Shown here in pieces: positions 1-8,474 of a stretch of DNA of 64,000 nt (within the stretch, counting starts at the first letter, position 1; the number at the start of each line of letters is the position of its first letter). The position numbers and the translations under genes were made by a program. The notes below the pieces were generated by a model that ran no database searches, was not told the origin of the DNA, and worked only from the letters and a program-made list of their open reading frames with translations. The DNA is from Photorhabdus namnaonensis (GTDB lineage Bacteria > Pseudomonadota > Gammaproteobacteria > Enterobacterales > Enterobacteriaceae), in NCBI RefSeq assembly GCF_001684335.1, contig NZ_LOIC01000044.1, positions 78,703-142,702 of the forward strand. Reading direction: 5' to 3'.

Positions 1-444
1 TTTCTGCCTTGCTTCATTGATTTGATGAGCTTTGAGAAGACCTTGATCAACTACCCAATCCTTGCCATCCCACTTATCGAAATCAGTGGGGGGTTTCTTG
101 AATGTGAGAGTTTCCGGCAATTCCCCAATTTCAGATATCTCAATCGGGTCACGAGTCAGCGTGTCGTAAGCGATTTTTCCCCGGTAATCTGGGAGTATTT
201 CCCAACGGCTTTTATCTTCACTGCGGCGAACGGCTTCATCATCAGACTTCGGCAGCTCTGGCGCATCAGGATAAGCGCCGTCAGATAAGCTGACACCCAA
301 CATGACATATTCAATATCAGCGTTGGTAAATTCTCTTGTGATTTGATTAGCGTGATAAACTTTTATCCAGCCGGCTTGAGTCGCTAATCCGTCTTTACCT
401 AATACGGCTGTTTCATGTTCTAAAGAGTATTTCTGTTCTGTCAT
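1..444 (-). CDS. tfa: Tail fibre assembly protein (partial, C-terminus outside window)
   Basis: The minus-strand frame opens with ATG at 444 (MTEQKYSLEHE...) and stays open to the window edge, about 148 codons. The sequence resembles Caudovirales tail fibre assembly chaperones (lambda Tfa/P2 G type): an N-terminal segment followed by a mid part with RWEILPDYRGK and a W-D-G-K-D-W stretch typical of the C-terminal half. Tfa proteins help fold or trimerise the distal fibre encoded just upstream. Its ATG overlaps the stop of the fibre gene (TAATG), so the two are translationally coupled. Confidence 0.8.
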   Translation of the reverse strand, partial: MTEQKYSLEHETAVLGKDGLATQAGWIKVYHANQITREFTNADIEYVMLGVSLSDGAYPDAPELPKSDDEAVRRSEDKSRWEILPDYRGKIAYDTLTRDPIEISEIGELPETLTFKKPPTDFDKWDGKDWVVDQGLLKAHQINEARQK

Positions 445-1601
445 TATACTGCTCTCACTATGTAATTGAATGCTATGTTGCGGGGGCGAGTTTCGTTTGC
501 AGTACGCGCGACGCGAAATGCATCGAATCTCATTGCATATGATATTTCGTTTTGAGTAACGTAAGACATTGTTCTCACATCACCCTCAGAAAATACGCCA
601 CTCGTATTATCATGTGGTCGTGTCATCAAGCCGATGTTGTTACCACCATCCAACACTCCACTTAATTCCTGTATTGCATCTCCCTGCCACGTCCCACAGT
701 ATCTTCCCGGATCGGCACCCCGACTACCATCCCAGCCACGAATAAATTCCCCCCGTAAGTCGGGTAATTTACCGTTGGGATAAGCTTCTGCTAGATTCGG
801 AAATAAAGATTTATCAAATTCTTGGCCTCGACACATAAGATAGTTTTTTGACGTCGGGGGGTAGTTTGACGGCCACGGAATAGGAGCGCCAACGGGATAA
901 TTATTTACAACATTAACATCATCAACTGTTGCTAATGTTCCAGATTTCATCGGAAAATTAATAGAATAAATAATATCACGATTAGCGTCTCGCTTATATA
1001 CTTCAAGAGACTGCTGATAATCATTAGAAAGATTAGCTCGAATAACAAAGGCTCCACGTGACTGTTTATCGTCTGGCGGAAGAAAATGAATTTTTGGAGC
1101 AGTCCCACTAACATCAACATAACTAACATTTCCACGCGCAAAACGACTGTCAACCCAATCTTGAGAAACTGAATTTTTCTGTAACTCAGCTATTTTTGAT
1201 GTCATTGCATCAATAGATTTAAGCTGAATTGTTTTGCCTTCCGGGGTTGTGATGTATACTACTCCACTTTCTGTCATCCATTTATTCAGATTAAATAGTA
1301 GTTCATCTGTATACTTTAATTGCGCCGTGACTTTTCGAGCTGCATCTGAATAAGTGTTCGGCACTGATGTTTGAATGAAATATTCAGCATTAGAAACAGA
1401 ATACGGAAATTTATCGATTAAGACTAATTCAGTATCACTATTAATATTTTTAATTGCTGATAACTTAAAATCGTTACCGACTTTAATTAATATAGTCTGA
1501 GCCGGAGCAACACCGAATTTGTTATCTTTCCAGTGTGTTCCTGTTCCTATTAAAATATCTGAATTAGCAATTGAAACTGTACCTGCGTTGTATGAAGACA
1601 T
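444..1601 (-). CDS. Phage tail fibre protein with C-terminal collar domain
   Basis: This 385-residue protein probably forms the host-recognising side or tip fibre. The last ~150 residues look like a phage tail collar domain: PVGAPIPWPS, then LPDLRGEFIRGWD and RGADPGR, ending in N-x-A-F-N-Y-I-V-R-A. The N-terminal ~120 residues resemble the virion-attachment part of lambdoid fibres. It follows the J gene by 33 bases and is coupled to the tail fibre assembly gene. Collar-domain fibres often vary by recombination; the middle part here has no recognisable motif. Confidence 0.85.
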   Translation of the reverse strand: MSSYNAGTVSIANSDILIGTGTHWKDNKFGVAPAQTILIKVGNDFKLSAIKNINSDTELVLIDKFPYSVSNAEYFIQTSVPNTYSDAARKVTAQLKYTDELLFNLNKWMTESGVVYITTPEGKTIQLKSIDAMTSKIAELQKNSVSQDWVDSRFARGNVSYVDVSGTAPKIHFLPPDDKQSRGAFVIRANLSNDYQQSLEVYKRDANRDIIYSINFPMKSGTLATVDDVNVVNNYPVGAPIPWPSNYPPTSKNYLMCRGQEFDKSLFPNLAEAYPNGKLPDLRGEFIRGWDGSRGADPGRYCGTWQGDAIQELSGVLDGGNNIGLMTRPHDNTSGVFSEGDVRTMSYVTQNEISYAMRFDAFRVARTANETRPRNIAFNYIVRAV

Positions 1602-1634
1602 GTTTTAACCTTATATTAATTATGGTTCTGAGAG

Positions 1635-4600
1635 CTATTTTTTGAAGACCATAACTGTTACCGCGAAAGAACTCTTACTTCCATCGTTTACCTTATAATA
1701 TAACTCTCCTTTCGTATTTCTCGGTAAAACACCCGACCCAGAAGAGTAGCCAGGAATAGTTCCGTCATGTATTGATGAACCCATTGATGTTGCAGCAGCT
1801 CCTGTAATTGTTTTGCCATTTAGCGAAATTATTGCATAATTTAAACTACCTTTTGAATGTCCGTAAGCTTGAATAATTGGAACTAGTACAATTCTGTCAA
1901 ACGGTGCTGGTTCTATAATTACTCTGTTTTTGGGTTGTATAATGTAAACTTTTACAATATCGCCAGTGATGTTTGCAGCATCAAGAGTGCCATTGATCTT
2001 ACAGTCTTTTTCAATAATGACGTTCCTCAATGTGCCTGATATCGCATTAATTTCACCACGGGCCTTAATATTAACGAATTCAGCATTTCCATTTTTATCT
2101 ATTTTCCACCCAGAACTACCCGCCACATAATTATTTGATTGAATTACATTTGAAATTTTTGCATTCGTAATACTACCATTTTCAATAAACGCCTCTCTTA
2201 CAAATAATTGGTTATTCTTTGCAGTCATAAATGGCACTAACTTTCCATTTACTGGATTCATAAACGTGAAGTTTTCAGCATTAAATCCAATATTTGTCGT
2301 TACTTTTCCGTTTTTAACTTCTGAACCAATAACCACACCGGCATCATATTCTTTTCCATTATACTTAATACCGGCTTTAATATTATAGATGGCTGAACCT
2401 TCTCCTTTTTGTTCAAAAACAGTTGTTGCCTTGGTTTCAATTAGAGCTTTCTGGTCTTTAAACTGCGCACTTGTCTGAGTCTTATATTCAGACAATGCTT
2501 TATCCGTGCTTGCAATAGCATTTTTATTTTCTTGAATAAGTCCTTTTGCTAAAGTGATTTTATTTGTATTATCATTAACCTCGGCTTTAACTTGATTAAT
2601 ATCTTTTGCCGTTGACTCATTTAATTTAGACACTGATTCTTTAATATTTAATACGCTTGAGTCAGTATTCTTAAATTGACTAGATACTTGCTGCTGATAT
2701 TCAGATAATGCTTTATCCGTGTTTGCAATAGCATTTTTATTTTCTTGAATAAGTCCTTTTGCTAAAGTGATTTTATTTGTATTATCATTAACCTCGGCTT
2801 TAACTTGATTAATATCTTTTGCCGTTGATTCATTTAATTTAGACACTGATTCTTTAATATTTAATACGCTTGAATTGGTATTCTCAAACTGACTTGACAC
2901 TTGCTGCTGATAACGTGCAAGTGACTGTTGATCCGATACTTGTACTTCGCGAACTTCAACAATTTCAGCTTTTCTATCTCCGTTTTCTTTCATCCAACGT
3001 TTAATATCTGCATCACGCGCGGCGGCATTTTCAAGTGCTGCCTCAGCATTTTCAAATGCTGCATCGGCATTTTTAAATGCTGCTTCGGTATTATCATCAA
3101 TCTGAGATTGAAGCGCTTTCCCAGCGTCTGTTGTGAGAAACTTATCGCCCGCAGCGGCAACTATCCAGCTTGCATCAGAAGATGATTCCCCCCTTACAAA
3201 CTCAGTCCACGGGCTTTGATTCCCGGACTTGTCAATTAAACGCGCACGAAAATAGAAAGCCACACCCGCAGCCAGCCCCTGCATTGTATAAGTTCGTTGA
3301 GGATACGGCACGTCAGCAAGCAGCATGAAATCATTGCCGCCATTTGTTTTGCTGTACTGAATTTCAGTATGTTGCGTGTCTGATGTGTCATTACCGAAAT
3401 TCCAGTCTATTGTGATGCCAAAAACAATCGGGGTTGTACGGAAGTTAAGCGGTATAGGAGGATTACCCTCTTTACCCTTCAATATTGTTTCCTGCGCATT
3501 AGCCCAGATACTAGATATCTCTGATGCATTGATAGCACGAACGCGAACTTGGTAACGACCTGCATAGATATTATCGACTTCAAAGCCTAGGGCTGATGTT
3601 CTCTGCGCTGATACCCAGTTACCATTGTCTTTTCGCCATTCAGCCTCGTAAGCAATCGCATTTTCTACAGCATCCCAAGTTGCCCGCATCGTTGTGATGG
3701 CAAGCCCTTGTGATTTTGTAGAATAAGAACTAATAGCAATATTTTTCGGCGGCGCTTGAACACCTGGAGGAATTACAGAAATAGGGCGTTCATCAATCCG
3801 GGCACCGGTGTCAATCCGTTCATACTTATCCGGGTCGTGATAAACAGCACTAATTTCAAATGTGTTATCACCTTTATCACGTACACCTGTAACCCTGAAT
3901 TGCTGAACAAAGAGATCATTAGCATCAATCGCCCAACCTGATTCAACAGCGGGCATTTCACTGTAGACTGTCGTGACAGTAACGACTTTGCCGCTAACTG
4001 CTTGTACCGTTCTTGCTTGTGATACGCCTGACGGGAGATTAATTAGCAGACGGTCGCCGGCTTTAACGTCAGCTATCCTGTCCAATGTAATATTGCGTTC
4101 CGACACAGCACTGATACGACCACCGATTACACGGCCTGCACGATTTCTATTAGCAACCCCGATGATGTGGCCGGGTAAAGGTATCTGTCCTTCTAAACCA
4201 ACGCTGAACGATACTGCATCATCTTCGCTGTTTGTCAGTAATATCCATCTTCCACGCCGGTTAGCTTCACTTTGACGAGTACAACCAATTGCCGTAATTT
4301 CAGTTTGATTAATACCATAACGACGCACCAGTTTATTATCGGAAACAACTTCAACGGCATCATTATAGTGATTGTCGGGATCTGACCAACTCACCATTGC
4401 AGTTGTATATCGGGTTCTTTCACTTGCTGATGTGTATGAAAATTTTCCATTGATAACGTTCGCATGGTTAAAGATGTAATCCATATCGCGCGGCATATCA
4501 GCGAGTGCAACAAGTTGATTCTGTCCCCAATAAGTCATTCCACGGAAAATAGCGGCGAGATCATGTAATACAGTCCAAGCTTCATTGCGAGACTGAATAT

Positions 4601-5609
4601 AGACATTGCATGTGAAGCGCGGCTCTTTGCCGTCACCACCCCGGCCATCGGGTACCAATTGATCGCAATACTGGGCAATACGATAGAGTTCTGCTTCGCT
4701 GACCAGGGTTGAGTTGATTCTGCTCCCCAGTCCGAACATATCCGATAAGATAAGGTCGTAGAAAATCCACGCGGGATTATCTGAATACGCCCACTTAAAC
4801 GTACCGTCCCATATCCCTGAATACGTGCGATTAACAGGATCATAGTTAGAAGGTACGCGAATAACGCGGCCTTTCGGTTTACAGCTAATTCTGGGGATAT
4901 CGGGAAATTGCTTGGAATCAAACTCAACATAAAGTAGGGCGGTATTCGGGTACCGAAGTTTTGCGTCGATAACTTCCGTGATTGCATGCACTAGCATTTT
5001 ATCTGCAATTCTATTGCTGCTACTGTTCGGCGTCAGCCGCCGCACACGGATTTGCCAACCTGTGTTAGCTTTGGGTAAATCTATGCGATAAGAGCGCTCA
5101 TAAAGTGTTGTTGTCTTACCGTCAACCGCGGCTTTCAAGACCTCTTTATAAGCTCCGCCATCTGTGGCAACATCTATTGCATACTCAATGCGATAACCCA
5201 CTGTATCACCGTTATCTTTTTGACGCTGCAATTGCGGCCACCCAAAACGTAAACGGACAGCGGATAGCTTGGTATTAGAAACAGCACGAATCCACGGATG
5301 ATCGCTTTTCAGTTCTGTATTTATCCTGATTTCATTTTCAGCTGCCGGTATTCCCTGAATATATTCTTGTGATTGAGTGCCCGGACGGAACTCCCATTTA
5401 ACTCCTGCAAAGTTCAAACTTCCATCGGCATTAGATATAGGGGTATCGTTCAGATAGATATTGGTACCATCCAACCCACCAGCAAATTCACCCTCTCCCA
5501 GTGCCAAGAGTATTTTGGCTTTAGATATTGATTGGATGCTATCCGGTGATTCGACAGGAGTTCGTTGCTTACCGCCACCGCCTTTTTGACCTTTGATTAC
5601 TTTTGCCAT
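1635..5609 (-). CDS. J: Tail tip protein J (host specificity, central tail fibre)
   Basis: This 1324-residue homologue of lambda gpJ forms the tail tip and central fibre and contacts the outer-membrane receptor. The first ~800 residues are the conserved gpJ core, beginning MAKVIKGQKGGGGK and containing fibronectin-III-like segments around residues 620-800. An alanine-rich heptad stretch (KNADAAFENAEAALENA) and two 71-residue coiled-coil-like repeats follow, then a variable C-terminal tip. The lambda counterpart is about 1130 residues, so this one has an extended stalk. A hairpin with T-run ends 12 bases before its ATG, so late transcription must read through it. Confidence 0.93.
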   Translation of the reverse strand: MAKVIKGQKGGGGKQRTPVESPDSIQSISKAKILLALGEGEFAGGLDGTNIYLNDTPISNADGSLNFAGVKWEFRPGTQSQEYIQGIPAAENEIRINTELKSDHPWIRAVSNTKLSAVRLRFGWPQLQRQKDNGDTVGYRIEYAIDVATDGGAYKEVLKAAVDGKTTTLYERSYRIDLPKANTGWQIRVRRLTPNSSSNRIADKMLVHAITEVIDAKLRYPNTALLYVEFDSKQFPDIPRISCKPKGRVIRVPSNYDPVNRTYSGIWDGTFKWAYSDNPAWIFYDLILSDMFGLGSRINSTLVSEAELYRIAQYCDQLVPDGRGGDGKEPRFTCNVYIQSRNEAWTVLHDLAAIFRGMTYWGQNQLVALADMPRDMDYIFNHANVINGKFSYTSASERTRYTTAMVSWSDPDNHYNDAVEVVSDNKLVRRYGINQTEITAIGCTRQSEANRRGRWILLTNSEDDAVSFSVGLEGQIPLPGHIIGVANRNRAGRVIGGRISAVSERNITLDRIADVKAGDRLLINLPSGVSQARTVQAVSGKVVTVTTVYSEMPAVESGWAIDANDLFVQQFRVTGVRDKGDNTFEISAVYHDPDKYERIDTGARIDERPISVIPPGVQAPPKNIAISSYSTKSQGLAITTMRATWDAVENAIAYEAEWRKDNGNWVSAQRTSALGFEVDNIYAGRYQVRVRAINASEISSIWANAQETILKGKEGNPPIPLNFRTTPIVFGITIDWNFGNDTSDTQHTEIQYSKTNGGNDFMLLADVPYPQRTYTMQGLAAGVAFYFRARLIDKSGNQSPWTEFVRGESSSDASWIVAAAGDKFLTTDAGKALQSQIDDNTEAAFKNADAAFENAEAALENAAARDADIKRWMKENGDRKAEIVEVREVQVSDQQSLARYQQQVSSQFENTNSSVLNIKESVSKLNESTAKDINQVKAEVNDNTNKITLAKGLIQENKNAIANTDKALSEYQQQVSSQFKNTDSSVLNIKESVSKLNESTAKDINQVKAEVNDNTNKITLAKGLIQENKNAIASTDKALSEYKTQTSAQFKDQKALIETKATTVFEQKGEGSAIYNIKAGIKYNGKEYDAGVVIGSEVKNGKVTTNIGFNAENFTFMNPVNGKLVPFMTAKNNQLFVREAFIENGSITNAKISNVIQSNNYVAGSSGWKIDKNGNAEFVNIKARGEINAISGTLRNVIIEKDCKINGTLDAANITGDIVKVYIIQPKNRVIIEPAPFDRIVLVPIIQAYGHSKGSLNYAIISLNGKTITGAAATSMGSSIHDGTIPGYSSGSGVLPRNTKGELYYKVNDGSKSSFAVTVMVFKK
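2485..2910 (-). repeat. Two tandem 213-bp repeats in the J stalk
   Basis: Two adjacent copies (about 2485-2697 and 2698-2910) differ at only a few bases. Each encodes 71 residues with NIKESVSKLNES, INQVKAEVNDN and LIQENKNAIA. The period is an exact multiple of three, so copy-number change would keep the reading frame and alter only stalk length. Confidence 0.9.
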
Positions 5610-5620
5610 GTTTCACCAAT

Positions 5621-5642
5621 AAAAAAACCGCAGTTATGCGGT
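5621..5642 (-). terminator. Rho-independent terminator just ahead of J
   Basis: Read on the minus strand, ACCGCA-TAAC-TGCGGT is followed by seven T. It lies 12 bases upstream of the J start codon and downstream of the NYN gene. It would stop transcripts from the NYN promoter unless polymerase is antiterminated. Confidence 0.7.
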
Positions 5643-5660
5643 ATGAAAATTAGTAGATAT

Positions 5661-5685
5661 AAAAAACCCAGCCAAGAGCTGGGTT
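5661..5685 (-). terminator. Rho-independent terminator after the NYN gene
   Basis: On the minus strand an 8-bp stem AACCCAGC/GCTGGGTT with a 5-base loop is followed by six T. It starts 17 bases after the NYN stop codon. It is the strongest of the terminators in the tail module. Confidence 0.85.
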
Positions 5686-5701
5686 AATTAGTATTGGGTT
5701 G

Positions 5702-6517
5702 TCACTTTTTGCTACCAGATTGACGCTTAGATGGTGACTTTGGTTTCTTTTCTTTTTTATTTGACCACCAGTCCGGTACTGGATCTGGCTCTATTTGTAA
5801 CGCATCAGAGAGTGCAGAAATCAAACTATATGATTGCACACCATCGATATGTTCTGATAGAGACGGGGACACTTCTTGTCTTAACGGATCAAGAATAAAG
5901 TCGATTCCCTTTGTTCTTGCGTGTTTTGCTGCCGGAACAAAATCAGAATCACCAGCGACAAGAACGATCACTTCCACTAGTTTCTCGTATGCCAGTGTAG
6001 TGATATCCATCCCCAACTTAATATCCACAGCTTTTTGCTTGATATCATAATGGAAATCATCATTAGTTAAATCTTCCCACTTTCTTATCCCTTTTATTAG
6101 GTCAGTGAGAACATGGTCATTCAATTGCCATCTTTTATTGTCAACCAGTGTCCCCAACCTGAGAGCAGTTTTTCTGCTTTTTCTTAATTCCTCATGAAGC
6201 TTTGCCCTAAGAATATAGCTAGGATCAAGCTTAAAGTTCTTCCTTGGCGTTGTTTTATGATCTTTTTCTGATGGGAGAGGATAACGAGTTTGAATATCAA
6301 GAGGCGGGCAATCATAAAAATAAATTCGATATAGCTCTAATGGGACTCGTTTCTCATGTGAACCATGTTTTCCGTTTACATGGTACTGGACAAGGCCCCA
6401 AATTATTTTCATGAAATGAGCGGCTGTTAATTCACTGCCTTTAAAGTGTTTACGTCTTGTTGCGTTCACTCTTTGGATAAAGAATCCCGCATCAATTAGG
6501 ATGGCTGTCTTTTTCAT
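5702..6517 (-). CDS. NYN-domain (PIN-like) predicted ribonuclease, phage cargo gene
   Basis: This 271-residue protein has the NYN/LabA-type PIN-like fold motifs: ILIDAGFF at the N-terminus (Asp9), VDIKLGMDI in the middle and VLVAGDSDFVPAAK near residue 190. These supply the acidic metal-binding residues. The C-terminal tail is a Lys/Ser-rich basic extension. NYN proteins are predicted or shown single-strand RNA nucleases. The gene interrupts the conserved I-J pair of the tail module. It has a consensus-like promoter upstream and two terminators downstream, the layout of a moron expressed from the lysogen. A defence, exclusion or RNA-processing role is inference only. Confidence 0.82.
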   Translation of the reverse strand: MKKTAILIDAGFFIQRVNATRRKHFKGSELTAAHFMKIIWGLVQYHVNGKHGSHEKRVPLELYRIYFYDCPPLDIQTRYPLPSEKDHKTTPRKNFKLDPSYILRAKLHEELRKSRKTALRLGTLVDNKRWQLNDHVLTDLIKGIRKWEDLTNDDFHYDIKQKAVDIKLGMDITTLAYEKLVEVIVLVAGDSDFVPAAKHARTKGIDFILDPLRQEVSPSLSEHIDGVQSYSLISALSDALQIEPDPVPDWWSNKKEKKPKSPSKRQSGSKK

Positions 6518-6526
6518 TTTTCTTCC

Positions 6527-6586
6527 AAAAAAAACGCCTAGAGCCGTTATGTAGATATTAACTATTGTCTACGAACGGGGCTAGGC
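6527..6586 (-). terminator. Large hairpin plus T8 in the leader of the NYN gene
   Basis: On the minus strand an imperfect stem has three paired blocks: GCCTAG/CTAGGC, CCGTT/AACGG and GTAGA/TCTAC. It is followed by GTTTTTTTT, and then GGAAGAAAA leads into the NYN ATG. It lies between the predicted promoter and the gene, so it could act as an attenuator, a 5' stabilising stem, or a terminator for the upstream tail genes. Confidence 0.7.
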
Positions 6587-6598
6587 TGGACAATCCAA

Positions 6599-6627
6599 AT
6601 CTAATCCAGTTTACACCGTCATGTCAA
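6599..6627 (-). promoter_or_regulatory. Predicted sigma-70 promoter for the NYN gene
   Basis: On the minus strand, TTGACA (6622-6627, a perfect -35) is separated by 17 bases from TTAGAT (6599-6604). The inferred start near 6592 is about 75 bases before the NYN ATG and only a few bases before the leader hairpin. No comparable promoter was seen ahead of the other tail genes. Confidence 0.6.
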
Positions 6628-6720
6628 CTATAATTTTCAAAAATATCGTGATGCAGATCTCACCTATACCGCTCAACGTCACATGCAAATGCTTTCACTC
6701 CGCGAACAGTGAATGATTGA

Positions 6721-7335
6721 TCACTGTTGATCTTCGGTATAAATCCCAGCGGAAATAATTGCCCCGCCGATTTCGCGCGTTCCGTACAGTACAGCAACCG
6801 GATTGCCCTGCGCTGTAGTGTTGACTGGCCCACCGAATGCATAGCTCGGCTTATTATCCGGGGATTCTCGCATTCTCAATCCTGGCATTTGTGGCGATAG
6901 CATTTGGACAACACCGCCTAGGGCCATTGATGCACCTACCATTGCGGTAGTTCCCCACATCCCCCCGGCTGTAAATGCCGCAGCTATTCCCCCGGATGCA
7001 ATAGCAGCGGCAGTAATTAAAGCAACACCAAGTATTGTTTGAAATAATCCGCCTCGCTTACTACCAATAATAACCGGCAAAATATGAATATCTTCCCTGC
7101 CTTTTGTCATATCAAGTTCATCTTTACTGATATTTTTACTGCCAACAAAAATCGCAAACGTCAGCCCTTTTTTATGAGCCTCCATCATATACTTTTCAAA
7201 ACCCGGCAATAAACAACGCATAGCATTAATTGCTTTTTTTGCATCTAACGCTTTATATTTAAATTCTTTACCGAAATGTTTAATTAAAGGTCCGTGCATA
7301 CGGATTGTTCTCATTGGTACATCAATAAACGCCAT
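6721..7335 (-). CDS. I: Tail assembly protein I
   Basis: Lambda gpI-like, about 204 residues from the preferred start MAFIDVPMRT, which has GGAG 8 bases upstream. A longer frame starts 8 codons earlier without such a site. A hydrophobic Gly/Ala-rich stretch near residues 95-135 is followed by PSYAFGGPVNTTAQGNPVAVLYG, the hallmark of this family. gpI acts with gpK and gpL in building the tail tip complex. In lambda I directly precedes J; here a 1.1 kb cargo insertion separates them. Confidence 0.88.
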   Translation of the reverse strand: MAFIDVPMRTIRMHGPLIKHFGKEFKYKALDAKKAINAMRCLLPGFEKYMMEAHKKGLTFAIFVGSKNISKDELDMTKGREDIHILPVIIGSKRGGLFQTILGVALITAAAIASGGIAAAFTAGGMWGTTAMVGASMALGGVVQMLSPQMPGLRMRESPDNKPSYAFGGPVNTTAQGNPVAVLYGTREIGGAIISAGIYTEDQQ

Positions 7336-7380
7336 ACAGTTCACTCCACACAAAACCAACGAAAGCAGTTTTAATTCGCT

Positions 7381-7728
7381 TTATATGCAACTTTTTATTT
7401 TCTGAATTCGGTCATTTATTCTATAACTAAACAATCCACCTTGGTGATAAAAATTAACTTTAACTCCATCGTTCTCATCTACAACATCAACAACCTCAAT
7501 CTGAGAATTGGAATACACTGTATAGCCGTTACCATAAGGTTGAATAAAAACACCTCCATATCTTGGGCTATTTTCTTGCCAGCCAAACAGGATGCATTCA
7601 GCTACATCCTTTGTTTGCTGCTTTGTGGACGCATAAACCTGATCTGGAGAACGGCTTCTCATGTCTTGAATACTTGAACAACCCGCCAAAATAAACGTAC
7701 ACAGAATAAGAATGTTTTTTTTCTTCAT
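7381..7728 (-). CDS. Small lipoprotein of unknown function in the tail module
   Basis: This 115-residue protein starts MKKKNILILC and has a clear lipobox, LAGC with the acylated Cys at about residue 17, so the mature protein should be membrane anchored. The rest is a small soluble domain (SRSPDQVYASTKQQTKDVAECILFGW...) that I do not recognise. It sits between K and I, where lambdoid phages sometimes carry conversion or superinfection-exclusion lipoproteins. That role is inference from position and the lipobox. Confidence 0.75.
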   Translation of the reverse strand: MKKKNILILCTFILAGCSSIQDMRSRSPDQVYASTKQQTKDVAECILFGWQENSPRYGGVFIQPYGNGYTVYSNSQIEVVDVVDENDGVKVNFYHQGGLFSYRINDRIQKIKSCI

Positions 7729-7760
7729 TGTCCTTTTCTCTCAGTCAAAAAAAGAATAAA

Positions 7761-8474
7761 TCACAACAAGTCTTTATGACGCAATACCCTTACCGTTCTC
7801 TCTTTCCAATAGCCGCCGTAGGGTACACGCTGACTCAATTGTCCGTACATATGATGTAGTAGCATATTATCAGACAGAAGAATACCGGCATGGTTCGCTA
7901 CTGGAGCAGAAACTTGCATGATCACCATATCACCTGGTTGTAGTGCGCCGCTGAACTCTCTGAAACCACATTCGTACCAGTTATCTAAGTAACGGTTTTC
8001 CTTGCCGTTCTCCCACCAGCAATAATCTACTCGGTAATCATTCAGTTCAATACCGTGCTCCTGTTTAAAGTAGCTCATGATGAGGCCCCAGCAGTCCGTA
8101 TGACCCAATATGAACTGACGGCCAATTAAAGGCAGCTCTCCTCGCGGGTAAATAGTCCTTAAATCCCCTTCAGGACAACTGACAATATGCCAGGGTAATT
8201 CAGTGGCATCACATTGAGCCTTGTCTAATTCAGAGGGTTGGGTCGTTGCGTCCGGGTGACTGTGAACAATCGCGGTCACCGTTCCCCAGTCTTCCGCGTG
8301 AATATAGTCAACAGGATCAAGATGAAATTGCTCTTCGGGTTCTGTTGCCAAATTCCGACATGGAAAATATCTTTCTACCCGGCTTTTTTGAGCAACTACC
8401 CCGCAGCACTCTTTCGGGTATTCTGATTCAGCATGAACCATGATCGCTTTCAATGTACTGTCACGCATTGTCAC
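7761..8474 (-). CDS. K: Tail assembly protein K (JAB/MPN peptidase plus NlpC/P60)
   Basis: This 237-residue two-domain protein is homologous to lambda gpK. The N-terminal JAB/MPN+ metalloprotease signature is visible: ECCG, then HSHPDATTQPSELD. The C-terminal NlpC/P60 domain shows HTDCWGL (catalytic Cys) and NHAGILL (His). It is thought to process tail tip components or act on peptidoglycan. Its start overlaps the stop of L by 4 bases. Confidence 0.92.
   Translation of the reverse strand: MTMRDSTLKAIMVHAESEYPKECCGVVAQKSRVERYFPCRNLATEPEEQFHLDPVDYIHAEDWGTVTAIVHSHPDATTQPSELDKAQCDATELPWHIVSCPEGDLRTIYPRGELPLIGRQFILGHTDCWGLIMSYFKQEHGIELNDYRVDYCWWENGKENRYLDNWYECGFREFSGALQPGDMVIMQVSAPVANHAGILLSDNMLLHHMYGQLSQRVPYGGYWKERTVRVLRHKDLL

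Noticed and set aside
4535-4987. 150-codon minus-strand frame inside J
   Set aside because: Fully inside the conserved J core in a different frame; no family features.
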